From Loripinus fragilis (lineage: Eukaryota > Mollusca > Bivalvia > Lucinida > Lucinidae), in assembly GCA_964019695.1 (NCBI GenBank), contig OZ026520.1, positions 93,562,913-93,626,912 on the forward strand: DNA of 64,000 nucleotides, read 5' to 3'. Made by a program: the position numbers and the translations under genes. The notes beneath the pieces were generated by a model. It saw only the letters and a list, made by a program, of their open reading frames with translations. It was not told where the DNA came from and did no database searches. This document shows positions 11,201 to 19,429 of this stretch, piece after piece; position 1 is the first letter of the stretch; each line of letters begins with the position of its first letter.

Positions 11201-13545
11201 CTCAATAAGAAAATATTGTTTGCTGCAAATTTTAAATCGCACTTTATAAACTTTTAAAGAAACTGGTTTTAGCATGTTGATGCTTAATTTAGATCAGCAA
11301 TATGATTCAAAATGGTGTTAGGCGCTTTACGCTTGAATGTCAATATAGAATTGCACCCTACTAATATACAAAGGGGATCTTACATAGGACATGTGCTCAG
11401 GTATAATTTGAATTTATTAAACGATTTGGGAGAAGAGTGGCTTGTGCTCAAACAAATAAATGTCTCAGCTTGCATAAATGGCACCCTGACATATCCCATC
11501 TACAACAACAGAGAAGCACTATAGTTCTATATTACCTAATAATCAGTTTGGGGTTATCTATTACCTTTGAAGGCTGGAGATATCTTCCAAACCCCGATGC
11601 CACCAGTGCTCAGCCACTGTCCCAAGGCTAGCTCCATGAAATACATAGGGATGCCCGCTAATATTACAGTCATTATATACGGGATCAAGAAAGCACCTGC
11701 AAATATATCAATTTCTTTGAAGCGCCGCCTATAATTTGATAAGAGTCGGTGTCCAGCCTAAAGTACAAGTTGGCATGTGCGCTCAGCGAAACTTCATATC
11801 GGTCTGGGCATGCACGCAGTCTGGTCAGAGTCTAGTATTCTACCAATAGAGCGCCAATCCAAGACTCTGATCAGACTGCGCGGATGCGTAGGTTGATCCG
11901 AGTCTTCGATGGACGAACATGGCAACTTGTACCGGACCAATTAAAACATGAAAGCAAAAAAGTGTTAATATTTTTGTGTCGATCGACTTCAACCAATCGA
12001 TTCTGATGACATATCAGCCTCAATCGCCTTGACAAGAGGAGCAAAAGAAGGGCATAAAATTGCCGTCTCCCACAGGCCTGATTTGGTTTTGAAAAAAAAA
12101 AATATGAAATTATTTTTGTATTTGTTCTTTTGCACCTCAGTTAAGTGTCAAGCTTCCAGTGAAATGCCACATATATCATGATAGAGTATATATCACCTAG
12201 CTTAAAACATTAATGTTAGACCAGGCATTAACCTTGAAGCAATCGAAATCACGTGCTACGAAGTATTGCTCGGGTGCTGCCACATTGGGACCTAACATCA
12301 AACAATCATGTAGCTATCAAGTTTTTCTGAAGGACTGAGTTAATGAAAAGGTGTCAAGGGGTATCATTAAACGCATTAATGCTTGCAAAAACAATTCGAG
12401 TGTATCAATTATTTGCACAAGCCTTGGAATTATGTCCTCTTCCTAGGACTGACACATCTGAAGATACGTACAATAAGACCATGGTCAAGTGTCACACGAT
12501 TATCATACCAATAGCGGTTATGTTTTACGACAATCGTAAACCGTCATCGTTTTGTCTACGCGAGCAGAGAAGGCACAGCAGGCACTGCTCACGTCAAAAG
12601 AACCATATTTCAAGGGCTAGGATGGGGCGCGTGCAGGTTTAAAACAGCGCGCGACTGACTTGCTTTGTTTAAAAAACTTAAATGTTGGCAGATTATAAGC
12701 GGTAATGCTTTGCATTACATAAACGCAATGAACTAAACTGGTTGTTTATGATAAATCTTCTCAAGTCATTATTTGATACCAAAGGCTCATCAAAACATAA
12801 TCAGTAACATTTATTGAGGTGAATATATCTCGTTGACCTTTACAGCGCTATCATCTACAATCATTTGAAATCATTATCCTGTCTTTGTATGTCGTCACCT
12901 TTTTATGTTAGAATAGATTTACATACATATATATGGGCCTGATACTTATTCCATATGCGCAAATACCTCTAATAAACGCCCAAATCTGACGTATCACACT
13001 GGCATAGAGTTCTATGTTTTGGTCAGAGACTGTATCTACATCCATATATTGTATAGCAAGGGTCTGCGCATGTGCTTAAATAGTTAAATTTATCAAAACT
13101 GGTTAAAATCATGTTCTTTTATTTCCTAGATGCTTTATCATGTTATTTTTCTTACACAGTGGATCAACATTCGTATCTTCGGCAAAAAAAACAACTTAGA
13201 TCGTCTCCCTACCTACAAACCCTAGCTTTTTTCTTGCTTTTTTGACGTAACATTTCCCAAATACTTGCTTACCTCCACCGTTTTTATAGCATAAATACGG
13301 AAATCTAACAACATTTCCAAGGCCTATACATTGTCCCACACACGAAAGTATAAACTCAATCTTCCCGTTCCATAAGTCCCTTTCCGGTATTGGCGGTGTC
13401 GTAAGTTTGGCTTCAATTGTTCTCGGTGGCATCTGTGGCTGAGTGGGCGGGGCTAGTGGAGTCCTCTGGTTGTTGTAAGTGAAGGTAGATGATGTCCCTA
13501 CATCCCGAGTCTCCACAAAATCTTTAGCGTTTTTCATTTCCATGT
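2159..13545 (-). CDS. SLC6 neurotransmitter transporter (GABA transporter, GAT-1-like), 5' six coding exons; gene runs off left edge
   Basis: The spliced product would be a plasma-membrane symporter that moves a small amino-acid transmitter, most likely GABA, with Na+ and Cl-. Six exons (13273-13545, 11565-11696, 10210-10393, 8709-8855, 4895-5027, 2159-2293) join in phase to 334 codons with no stop.
Visible marks:
- TM1 with [12 protein letters not shown] (residues about 74-85) followed by KNGGGAFLIPY.
- TM2 ELALGQW and [14 protein letters not shown].
- TM3 [10 protein letters not shown].
- The extracellular-loop cysteine pair in [12 protein letters not shown], nine residues apart as in the family, then four N-glycosylation sequons.
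- TM4/5 [25 protein letters not shown] and IRGVTLPGA.
The family is usually about 600 residues with 12 TMs, so TM6-12 lie left of the window. The nearest family I recall is GAT-1; taurine or creatine carriers are alternatives. Odd points: Trp to Val just before the gate Arg, and duplicated exons 3 and 5. Confidence 0.93.
2306..3673. mobile_element. Tc1/mariner-type composite with inverted transposase 3' ends
   Basis: A 1,368-bp unit in the intron left of exon 5. It begins CAGGTCCATTAAAAAAG and ends with the same sequence inverted, and it is flanked by TA (2304-2305 and 3674-3675). The inverted arms are similar for at least 145 bp. The left half carries, on the minus strand (2540-2966), a decayed transposase C-terminus with [16 protein letters not shown] and MKKEVGNQL. 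The right half carries, on the plus strand (about 3085-3447), another decayed C-terminus ending AKGDATIY and a stop. Both halves have stops and frameshifts, and the N-terminal half is absent. The element is dead but has retained termini. Confidence 0.88.
3676..4719. other. Intronic sequence without recognised features
   Basis: AT-rich intron between exons 5 and 6 of the transporter. I see no exon, no clear repeat shared with the rest of the window and no structured RNA. Confidence 0.5.
4720..4848 (-). repeat. SINE-like dispersed family S, partial copy
   Basis: Contains the family core CTTCCTCACGGT, GGGTTGGTCTG, TGTGTGATTGTGGT and a TGATCATA.TCACTTACCTTTT end. At least twelve other copies occur in the window (for example 36575-36862 and 60830-61140). 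This copy has a small internal duplication around GTGGTA. Confidence 0.75.
4895..5027 (-). CDS. SLC6 transporter coding exon 5 (TM4 and start of TM5)
   Basis: 133 bp from acceptor TTTTCAG to donor GTATTC (AAG|GTATTC). It joins in phase to exon 4 (GA|A) and encodes 44 codons including [33 protein letters not shown] and IKWTGK. The IRW...WKG.KWTGK pattern is diagnostic for GAT-type SLC6 proteins. Decayed copies of this exon follow immediately at 5056-5495. Confidence 0.93.
5056..5495 (-). pseudogene. Three decayed tandem copies of SLC6 exon 5
   Basis: Each copy carries the landmarks of the working exon in the same order and strand: AAGTAACACATG, GCAA.TAAGGAGAGA, CTTGCCA, GATACC.TCT and TACGTGTCGTCTGAAAA. 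Copy 2 (about 5056-5170) keeps the acceptor TTTTCAG|ACGACACGTATT and reads [14 protein letters not shown] before a stop. Copy 3 (about 5296-5410) has lost the frame. Copy 4 (about 5434-5495) keeps only the 3' part. They cannot encode TM4. They look like failed tandem exon duplications upstream of the working exon in transcription order. Confidence 0.8.
5496..6189. other. Intron with a (TTTA)n tract
   Basis: AT-rich intron. The only clear structure is a (TTTA)n microsatellite at about 5818-5847 followed by a G-run. I found no exon and no repeat shared with the rest of the window. Confidence 0.5.
6198..7439. mobile_element. hAT-type non-autonomous transposon, 1,242 bp
   Basis: The ends are CAGGGATGGAG and its inverted match CTCCATCCCTG. 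They are flanked by the 8-bp duplication GTTCAGAC (6190-6197 and 7440-7447), which is the size expected for hAT elements. Both subterminal regions (6198-6370 and 7260-7439) are packed with short direct and inverted repeats of the GAGTACT / ACTCGAGTAAGTAC type. The interior is AT-rich with no recognisable transposase. It sits inside the transporter intron between exons 4 and 5. Confidence 0.9.
7695..7785 (-). repeat. SINE-like family S, short copy
   Basis: Matches the family core: CTCTGTGATTCTTCCTCACGG, GTGGGTTGGTCT, GTGTGTGATTGTGGTATTTCC and TGATCATACTCAC. Confidence 0.75.
8165..8425. repeat. Dispersed repeat family H, copy 1
   Basis: The stretch with GAGATTTCCAACAATGTGGT, AGATCAGCCTGTGCATACCC, TCTGATCAGAGCCTTTGCTAG and ATTGTTAAGCTACTGAC recurs at 58800-59045 and, inverted, at 50985-51190. 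It contains an internal hairpin around the GATCAG...CTGATC pair. It is non-coding. Confidence 0.7.
8455..8698. repeat. Dispersed repeat family G, copy 2
   Basis: Shares CTAGCTAGAATATTGAAATTT, GCAAG...CATATACTTCCAA, AAAGGCACTGA and GATTTTCTCAGGTC..GGCCCATAT with 780-1000 and 36115-36342. It ends 10 bp before the donor side of transporter exon 4. Confidence 0.6.
8709..8855 (-). CDS. SLC6 transporter coding exon 4 (extracellular loop 2)
   Basis: 147 bp between acceptor TTACAG (AG|ATGTACAAATGG) and donor GTAAGT. The reading frame, continuing from exon 3, encodes [18 protein letters not shown] and continues to REFWE. Four N-glycosylation sequons (NGT, NKT, NLT, NNT) and two extra cysteines mark it as the large glycosylated second extracellular loop. 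The terminal EFWE is the family's pre-TM4 motif. Confidence 0.92.
8936..9215. repeat. Dispersed repeat family W, copy 1
   Basis: Runs from TATAGTTTACTCCGCCCC through CACAACCAATCAG, GGCCAACTTAATC, TTAAGTAAATC and CATTTCCAAAGGAGCA to ATAGATCATATAATACAATTATATA..TATGATCTAT. Copies in the opposite orientation lie at 38365-38648 and 62720-63012. The AT-rich end is itself an inverted repeat. Confidence 0.75.
9510..9915 (-). repeat. SINE-like family S copy split by a hairpin element
   Basis: The left part (about 9510-9680) has ATTGTTGCTCCCATTGTGTG, CTTTACTTTAATTATGTTATTG and the CTTCCTCCCGGTGCTG core. The family sequence resumes at about 9868 with TTTGTGATTATGGCATTTCCTGG and CATACTCACTTGCC. The hairpin element at 9690-9868 lies between the two halves, so it inserted later. 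Confidence 0.7.
9690..9868. mobile_element. Small palindromic MITE nested in a family S repeat
   Basis: Bounded by TATACCA...TGGTATA. It contains an inverted repeat GTCCGCCTGTACGTGGAGAT..., then CACGAGCTTTAGCGAGTGG, then TACGTACAGGTGGAC. Similar hairpins are at 20165-20245 and 60487-60562. It is non-coding. Confidence 0.65.
9940..10130 (-). mobile_element. tRNA-derived SINE, decayed minus copy
   Basis: The order CATCCCAGTCAACA, CTGGGTTGAACCAGTACTGAG, CTGCTCAAGATCACAACAC and a B-box-like GTTCGAGAATCC on the minus strand matches the better preserved SINE at 62520-62705. The tRNA head is mutated. It sits within the transporter intron between exons 3 and 4. Confidence 0.6.
10210..10393 (-). CDS. 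SLC6 transporter coding exon 3 (TM3 and cysteine pair)
   Basis: 184 bp from acceptor TTGCTAG to donor GTAGGT. It joins exon 2 as AAA G|GT GTT (KGVG) and encodes [34 protein letters not shown] and [16 protein letters not shown]. The double Tyr of TM3 (NIYYIV) and the nine-spaced Cys pair are family hallmarks. Only this copy keeps both splice sites. The partial copies upstream in transcription lack a donor. Confidence 0.93.
10411..10640 (-). pseudogene. Two extra partial tandem copies of SLC6 exon 3
   Basis: About 108 bp of exon 3 (codons for GVGYAAAV...FTSLLP) is repeated at 10635-10528 and 10520-10414, spaced 114 and 128 bp from each other and from the working exon. Near-identity, including the synonymous positions, indicates a recent event. 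The first copy keeps an acceptor (CTTGCTAG|GTG), the second does not, and neither has a donor after LLP. Reading through gives an open frame across both copies, then a stop before the working exon. Including them would break the protein. An assembly collapse or expansion is a possible alternative. Confidence 0.9.
10850..10955 (-). repeat. Fragment of dispersed family R
   Basis: Holds GATCAGAAATCGATACAATC, GCACCACACCTGACCCAGGA and GAGAGCCAAGAGGTC as in 1240-1350. Confidence 0.7.
10956..11564. other. Intronic sequence without recognised features
   Basis: Intron between exons 2 and 3. AT-rich, with no exon, shared repeat or structure that I can support. Confidence 0.5.
11565..11696 (-). CDS. 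SLC6 transporter coding exon 2 (TM2)
   Basis: 132 bp between acceptor TTTGCAG and donor GTAATAG. It encodes [32 protein letters not shown] and [11 protein letters not shown]. It joins exon 1 as GGT GGA G|GT GCT (GGGAF), restoring the universal NGGGAFLIPY motif. The Tyr of LIPY corresponds to a chloride-site residue in the family. Confidence 0.93.
11786..11900. repeat. Inverted repeat with GATCAG/CTGATC stems
   Basis: GCATGCACGCAGTCTGGTCA at the left pairs with TCTGATCAGACTGCGCGGAT at the right across about 60 bp. It resembles the palindromic cores of families G and H. It is non-coding. Confidence 0.55.
11901..13272. other. Intron 1 of the transporter, no features recognised
   Basis: Intron 1 of the transporter. 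An open stretch on the plus strand at 12343-12642 shows no recognisable domain and no splice support, so I do not call it a gene. Confidence 0.5.
13273..13545 (-). CDS. SLC6 transporter coding exon 1 (start codon, N-tail, TM1)
   Basis: The ATG at 13543-13541 lies two bases after acceptor TATTTCAG, so a 5'-UTR exon must exist further right. I could not place it. The first 56 residues are a soluble N-tail rich in Pro and Thr ([12 protein letters not shown]). Residues about 57-91 carry [13 protein letters not shown], then [17 protein letters not shown]. The donor is GTAAGC after GGTGGAG. Compared with GAT-1, the Tyr after the TM1 Gly is Gln, and the Trp before the gate Arg is Val. Confidence 0.93.
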
Positions 13546-13602
13546 CTGAAATATTGAAAATAAAAGCTGAGTATGAATAAAGTTTAAACCAACAATAAAA
13601 TT

Positions 13603-13862
13603 AGTGAGTATGATCAAAAAATATCACAATCACAAACCGCAGACAAACCGAAGGCACCACGAGGAAAAGCCAGACAGCCATCATGAGATACCAGGAAGAC
13701 AAACCAAGCAAATCAACCAGCTCTCTCTCTTCCCCATCAAGGTGATTGCAAAACTAGAATGGACATAAAGTAACGTACAACAAAACATTCAACAATTAAG
13801 ACTCCCACAACGGAAGTAACAATCAACAACGAATCAACAACAACAGAACCACCGCCTTAGAA
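13603..13862 (+). repeat. SINE-like family S, near full-length copy
   Basis: About 260 bp: GAGTATGATCA, CACAATCACAAACCGCAGAC, AGCTCTCTCTCTTCC, GATTGCAAAACTAGAATGGA and a CAACAACAACAGAACCACCGCCTTAGAACG end. It lies just upstream of the transporter coding exon 1. Confidence 0.8.
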
Positions 13863-13885
13863 CGAAAAGCATCCTACGCCACCGG

Positions 13886-14115
13886 GGGGGGAGGGGGGGG
13901 CCTAAATGCATTTTACTGGTACCAAATCTTCGCCCTAGATTCTGCTGTTGTTAAGGCAGGAGTTGACTAAAAAGGCAAACTTAGCCACATTGAAAATCAG
14001 AAAATTAGACAACTCTTATCAGGTCAATGATCATGCTGTGTATCAGCTAGATCAGGTAAGTGGTCTAATCATATAGATACCTACTCTCCTGAAGGGAGGG
14101 GGGGGGGGGGCGGGC
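13886..14115. repeat. Two poly-G tracts around AT-rich spacer
   Basis: G-runs at about 13886-13900 and 14098-14130, each preceded by a short CTCC/CCGGG context. These are simple sequence with no further function visible. Confidence 0.6.
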
Positions 14116-14474
14116 GGAGGGGGCGGTGTCCAGGAATCCTGCCGGTAACGACATAGATCGATGTCGGACCGATGTCAAACATTTTCTGTCGTTTATAAAA
14201 TGTTCAATGGTTATTAGTTTACTGACAACGCTCTGGTTCTGAATAAATCATGACCAACTCAATTGAGCATAAATTGATCCTGCTCAAAAATATGTTAAAA
14301 TGCCAAAAACTGTTGGCATTTTACCATTTATTAGCATGATTGATACAGCACCTGGGATAAATCAAGCAATGAAAATCTTTAATATTCATCATTTTACCGT
14401 TTAAGATAATTATATTTCATGTCCAGTTTAGTTAGGCATGAAAAACGTTTTATAACCTCGAGGCCTATCGCACA

Positions 14475-14652
14475 CAGTAAACCCTATATAAAACGGCCAC
14501 TCAAAAAAACAAAATAAAGATCTTAATGACAAATGGTAGCTTAATGAAGGTCAAAAGTATTGCAGAATGCTCCCCTCTGTAATACTTTTGACCTGCATTA
14601 AGTGATATTTGGTCTTGAAAACCAATTTGGCCGTTTTTGACAGGTTTTACTG
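14475..14652. mobile_element. MITE with CAGTAAAACC termini (mariner-type), copy 1
   Basis: A 178-bp palindromic element starting CAGTAAACCC and ending GGTTTTACTG. The inner stem is AAAAGTATTGCAGAATG...TAATACTTTTGACC. A closely related copy at 32729-32932 has clean TA duplications. Here TA follows the right end only. Confidence 0.75.
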
Positions 14653-14659
14653 TATTTGT

Positions 14660-15340
14660 AAAGTCACTATTTAAACGTTCGTTATCAGTTGCAATGTATG
14701 CAGTATGACTAGTCCAAGCCTTCATCTTATTCTATATACTTTGTATGCGAGCAGCGAATGCTCTGGTCAGACTGTGATTTGTGCGGTGCTGTGTCATAGA
14801 GCAAGACGGTTTATATATAATTTGACCCAGGAAATCGTCCCGACATGACTGAAGAATTGTTGACTGAGTCTATGAAGAAAAGCAAAAGCTAAAATAATAA
14901 GTATGTATAGTTCAACTTCTCACTTTCTGTGTGAAACTAACATTCTTGCATAAGTAGTGTCAGTACCAATTACATGTAGTTGTATGCACAAGTGACTCAA
15001 GTTAAAAATGGCAACAAGGCAAGCGAAGAGACAGATCAGTCTGGGTATCAACGCAAACAGATCAAAGTCTACTTTGTCCACTCATAGGGTATCGTAGAGC
15101 TCGTGGCTTCTTCACGCGGACAGTAAAGACTCAGCCTGGGCGAATACCAAGGTCATAAAACTTTTTTCATGCACCTCTCAACTGAGCATGGAATTTATCC
15201 TGGTTATAAATATTAAAATGCGACAGTACAGCTCATGTCATGTTTTAGTAAGGCACTGCCTCCAAACAAAAAGACAAACCAGTGCGCGCCGCATCCATAC
15301 TTGTTAATAGTATATTTGCTAGTTCTTAAGCGGTAGTATG
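14660..15340. other. Intergenic, no features recognised
   Basis: Intergenic. Fragments resembling the AGATCAGTCTGGGTA motif of other families occur near 15040, but no complete element is visible. Confidence 0.4.
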
Positions 15341-15359
15341 TCTTCCACGTCAGGATCGG

Positions 15360-15860
15360 GGGAAATATTGTTTTCCCCGTGCGTCTGTCTGTCTGTCCGT
15401 TTGTCTGTCCGTCTGTCTATCTGTATTTATGTCCGTTTCGAATTGTGGCCAGTCTTGTGAACGCAACCCGGACCTTTTTGAAACTTTGCAGGTGTTTTTG
15501 TCAAGGGCTGAAAATGTGCATGATGTTTTGCTGTAATCCTCAGATTGTTTTTGTCACTTTTTTCGCAGATTGAACTTACCAAAGCATATAGACACTGCGA
15601 TTCTTGTGAACGTAACTCCGTCTACAATTTTTCCCAGCTCTTTTTCAAGCGCTTTAGGTGTGAAGATATGCATGACATTTGGCTATAACTCTCAGATTGA
15701 TTTTTTTCACAGTTTTCGCAGTTTGAACTTAGTCAAGTTTGGCTCAACTTCTACCGAAGCATCTTGTGTACGCAACTCCTCCTACAATATTTTTTGAAAC
15801 TTTGCAGGTGTTTTTTCAAGTTCTGAAGATGCGCATGTGATTTATTTGTTACATGGATTT
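15360..15860. repeat. Imperfect tandem repeat with a (GTCT)n start
   Basis: A (GTCT/GTCC)n tract at about 15379-15420 is followed by three diverged units of roughly 110-140 bp. Each has GTGAACGCAAC / GTGAACGTAAC / GTACGCAACTCC, then TTTGAAACTTTGCAGGTGTTTTT or an equivalent, then a TGCATGA element. It is non-coding despite short open frames. Confidence 0.7.
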
Positions 15861-15879
15861 TCCCTTATAATGGTAACAA

Positions 15880-17040
15880 TATATGATTATTATTTTCCCC
15901 CTAAATGATGGTTGTGCAATGGGTTTCTTCATACGCAGGATAGCTTTGCTGGATATAAAATCGACTTTTTGTTTTATTTTTAAAATTACACCATTATTTC
16001 AGTTTGAAATTGCATTTAGTAACATTTGGATCTTTCTGATACCAAGGGGGGGGGGGGGAGGGGGCTTGGGATACATCTAAAACCAATTCTAGTTTTTTAT
16101 TGTTGTAAGCGACCAACATGGAAGTGCGCATGTTGACGAACGAACAAGTAGCACGAAGTTAATACTTTCTCCCACTCTTATTTGACACTAAATCCCTTTT
16201 CTCGCGGTATTTATCCAAGAATTCCAGGATTAAGATTTAGATGATAAATAAACTATTTAAACTAAACAAGAACTTATGTTCTGTTACGGTTGAGACAAAG
16301 CTAAGGGCAAATTCCGCCATGCTTCATGATCTATCAATGTATTTATCTACCAATACGCTGATAAGTGCTATACGAGTACCTACCTCGATAAAATACGAGT
16401 GTATGAAAAGAAAAGATATTTCAAAAAGACGACTAGACTTGCTCAAGTCCCTACATTTAAGAATTATGATGAACGGTCCCTTTAATTGTTTAAAAAAAGT
16501 AAAAGTCCCTTTAACCAAGACTTCAAAATGTATGTATATTTTTACTCAGATTTCGAACATTGTATTATGGTATTAAAGGGAATAGGAAACTATAAATTAT
16601 GAAAAAAAGGCTAAAAGACAGACGAAAAAAAATGTACAGACTTTGGAAAGTCTAAAAGACGACAACAGCGTCTCCTGCCCAGAAAGTGTTTCTATATTTG
16701 GCAGTCGAGTTTCCGTTTCTGAGCTAAGGCCCTTCTATTTTGGTATAACTGATAACGGTTCAAAGAATTTAGAACTTGGTTAATGTTATCGCCGAAATGA
16801 ATACCAACCTAGATTTTTTTAAATGCCTAAGTGGCTATGAAAGAATTCGAGTTTTTAAGAAAACACAGAAATAATGAATATATATGCAAACTTTGTTTTG
16901 AGTAGCAAGAAGTAGTTATATTTCTCAGAGTAAATAAAAGATACGTTTTCTATATCTCTGAGCAAAGAGGAAAATGTTAAAACCACAAAAGCTAATATCC
17001 CGGCATCCAAATTAGGTTACCGCTTACCCCTGCCAATTTT
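15880..17040. other. Intergenic, G-run only
   Basis: AT-rich intergenic DNA. The only clear structure is a poly-G tract at about 16046-16063. No gene or shared repeat recognised. Confidence 0.4.
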
Positions 17041-17950
17041 CATGGGTGCCAAATTGATCATTGTGACCCCCTAAATGCCTTTCTTCCTTTGGTTAGATAT
17101 GTAAATCATCTAAGTTGCATATTCATGAATATTAATGAAAACCTTCAAAAATGAAGTAAATCATAAAAAACATAAACATATTTCAGCCCAAAACATCCTC
17201 AAACCACCATTGTTGCAAGTTTGTATATCATCCGTGATACAATTAGATAAGTCCTTTCATCCAATGGTCCTATATGGAATTTGCATATTCATGAATATTA
17301 ATGAAAACTTAAAAATGAGGGAAAAGCATTGGGTAAACTAATATCCAAGGGGGTAATCAGACCTACATTGAACACATAGGACAGTTCATTATGGGTGTAA
17401 ATTTGTTAATTGGGACCACTTAAATACAAAGCAATATTGTCCTCATAAATAAATGCGCTTTGGTTACACAAAATTCCATGGTTTCCATGGCAACCCATTT
17501 TGCGACTTTAAAGAATGGAGTGTACGTACAAAAATACTCATATCTCAGCAGCTACTCATCCTAGAGTACTAAACTTGGCACCACATTAATCCCTCAACAT
17601 ACCAGTTTTATTTATTGGTTGGATAAACAAATTATCTAATATCCATATTCGTGAATATTAATGAAAACTTTAGAATGAGAGAAGAAATCTCAGAAAAAAA
17701 TAAGGGGTGTACGTACAAAATAACCAATGTCTCACCTAAACAGTGTCCTAGTGTATCAAACTTGATGCCAATTCAATGCTTAGACATTGTACTTTTACCT
17801 TAAGGTCAGATATGAAAAATATTTTAACATAAATACTCATGAATTTAAATGAAAACAGTAAAATCTCGAAAAATTGGGGGAAAATCAAGGGGGTGCACTT
17901 CAAAAATCACTCTTATCTCAGTTGTTAAGTGCCCTATAGTACCAAAAAAA
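17040..17950. repeat. Diverged long-period tandem repeat
   Basis: The segment CATATTCATGAATATTAATG followed by AAAAC recurs near 17118, 17283, 17644 and (degenerate) 17830. Between occurrences are related lines such as GTACGTACAAAA..ACTCATATCTCAG and TCCTAGAGTACTAAACTTGG. The period is about 165-190 bp, with one missing or decayed unit. The 'tcatgaatattaatga' core is a short palindrome. Confidence 0.7.
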
Positions 17951-18140
17951 GTAAGTGAGTATGATCAGGAAATACCACAATCACACACCGCAGACCAGCC
18001 CACGGCACCGTGAGGAAGAGACACAGAACATTAACAGTAACAAGACATCCATAAGACATTTAAAGCAAAGCATTCATCCCTCTCTCTTCCTCCTCAAGAT
18101 GATTGCAAAACTAGAAATGACATAAAGTAATGCACAACAA
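17951..18140 (+). repeat. SINE-like family S copy
   Basis: AGTGAGTATGATCAGGAAAT, ACCACAATCACACACCGCAG, CACCGTGAGGAAGAGACACA and GATTGCAAAACTAGAAATGA match the family consensus. The 3' part is cut off at the neighbouring MITE (18146). Confidence 0.8.
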
Positions 18141-18145
18141 ACACT

Positions 18146-18328
18146 TTTTGTCACAAATTTTGGTGTTTTTTTTCAAAAATAACAAATAAGGCATGATATT
18201 TCATGAGAATCGTCTGCTAGCCGACGATTCTCACGTAATATCATACCTTATTTTTTTTGTAGAAAATTGGGAAATATGTCACGAAATTTGTCGTCTGCTG
18301 CAGTCGTGATTGGCGCTTTAAGGGTTAA
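18146..18328. mobile_element. TTAA-type palindromic MITE (family P), GAATCGTC core
   Basis: The core hairpin is ATGATATTTCATGAGAATCG, TCTGCTAGC, then CGACGATTCTCACGTAATATC. The right end GGCGCTTTAAGGG abuts TTAA (18325-18328). The left end is missing or joined to the SINE-like copy. Relatives are at 45734-45981, 49991-50203 and 52088-52334. Confidence 0.75.
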
Positions 18329-18329
18329 G

Positions 18330-19120
18330 AATGACTTGCTGTCGTGGCATGGCTCAAACAATGATATGCTCTGCAACTGCTAAGGTGATGACATAAACAT
18401 ATGCAGCAAAAAAAGCATCTTAGGTTAGTATGTTAAGATTTTCATGAGAAAGCCGCTTGTAAGAACTAGGTTAATAACATGATAAATATTGCAAGGTTTG
18501 CAAAATTTCGTGTCAACTTTTTTAAACTTTGACTTTCTTTGCATGGGTGTATATACTATATGGCCTAGTGGAAGTTGTGAGGGCTGTAAATGGCTGCAGA
18601 ATCTTGAAAAGTTTTAAATATAAGTGATGCCCCAAAAACAAGGCGTAGCAGAGCCCTTGACTTATGGCGATTTTGTTTATAAATTCAAAAGAAAAGCCTT
18701 CGTTTCCTGATCAGTTCCAAAAAGATCATAATGCAAGCGCTATGAAAAGATTAGGATATAGCAAAGACATGTAATGTCTGGTAATAAGCCAAATCATGAC
18801 GGCGGAACAGGCCTCAGACTCAATGACGACTCTTGTCTAAAACTTTCATCTGTGGGTCAGTGCCTGGAGTTTGTCTTTGGATGTGCCCATCGTGGCTCAA
18901 CTATGTGGGTTTTCAGCTTTGACTGTCGAAGAGTCCCGTCTTTGTTTCATCACAGTATGTATTTTGATTTGATTGTTTCCCTGTGATGATAGATTGCATA
19001 ACTTGGAAAGCCTCCTGACGCGAGTCAAACAATTTTTGCGTTTTGATAACAGCAGCAGAATCTTGGGCAAAAAATTGGCGAATAAAATTAATTTATGCCC
19101 TCGGTGTCTTCATCTACTGT
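18330..19120. other. Intergenic, no features recognised
   Basis: Intergenic sequence of ordinary composition. An open stretch at 18774-18986 (+) has no recognisable domain. A segment near 18885-18985 resembles one near 36370-36480 (TTTCAGCTTTGACTGTC, TGTTTCATCACAGT), so part of it is another diverged repeat. Confidence 0.4.
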
Positions 19121-19124
19121 CTGT

Positions 19125-19253
19125 TCTAAGGTGGTAGTTCTGTGGTCGTTGAGCCATTGTTTATTATTGCTACCATTGTTTAATAAGGTTTTTTGTTTGT
19201 TCCTTCTTTTGTAATGCTGTGATTTGTGTTCTTTCTTGTTTTGCAATCATATC

Positions 19254-19291
<38 letters not shown>

Positions 19292-19425
19292 GGAAACATT
19301 ACTTTAATTCTTTTCTCTCTGTCGCGTGGCTGTTTGTGAACTGTGTCTCTTCCTCGTGGTGCCGTTCTTTTGTCTGTGGTCTGTGATTGAGGCATTTCCT
19401 GGTCATACTCTCTTGCTTTTTAAGT
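19125..19425 (-). repeat. SINE-like family S, full-length copy with (GA)n
   Basis: Runs from CTAAGGTGGTAGTTCTGTGG through ATTGTTTATTATTGCTACCA, GTTTTGCAATCATATCGCTG, the (GA)n tract and TTCCTCGTGGTGCCG to CATTTCCTGGTCATACTC. The (GA)n tract at 19257-19289 occupies the position where other copies have a shorter GAGAGAGAGC. Confidence 0.8.
19257..19289. repeat. (GA)n microsatellite
   Basis: About 16 uninterrupted GA units inside a family S copy. Confidence 0.95.
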
Positions 19426-19429
19426 AGTG

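Noticed and set aside
11312..11631. Plus-strand open frames overlapping SLC6 exon 2
   Set aside because: They are shadow frames opposite or beside the real minus-strand exon.
12343..12642. 99-codon plus-strand open frame
   Set aside because: No recognisable domain, no splice support, and it lies in the intron of a gene on the other strand.
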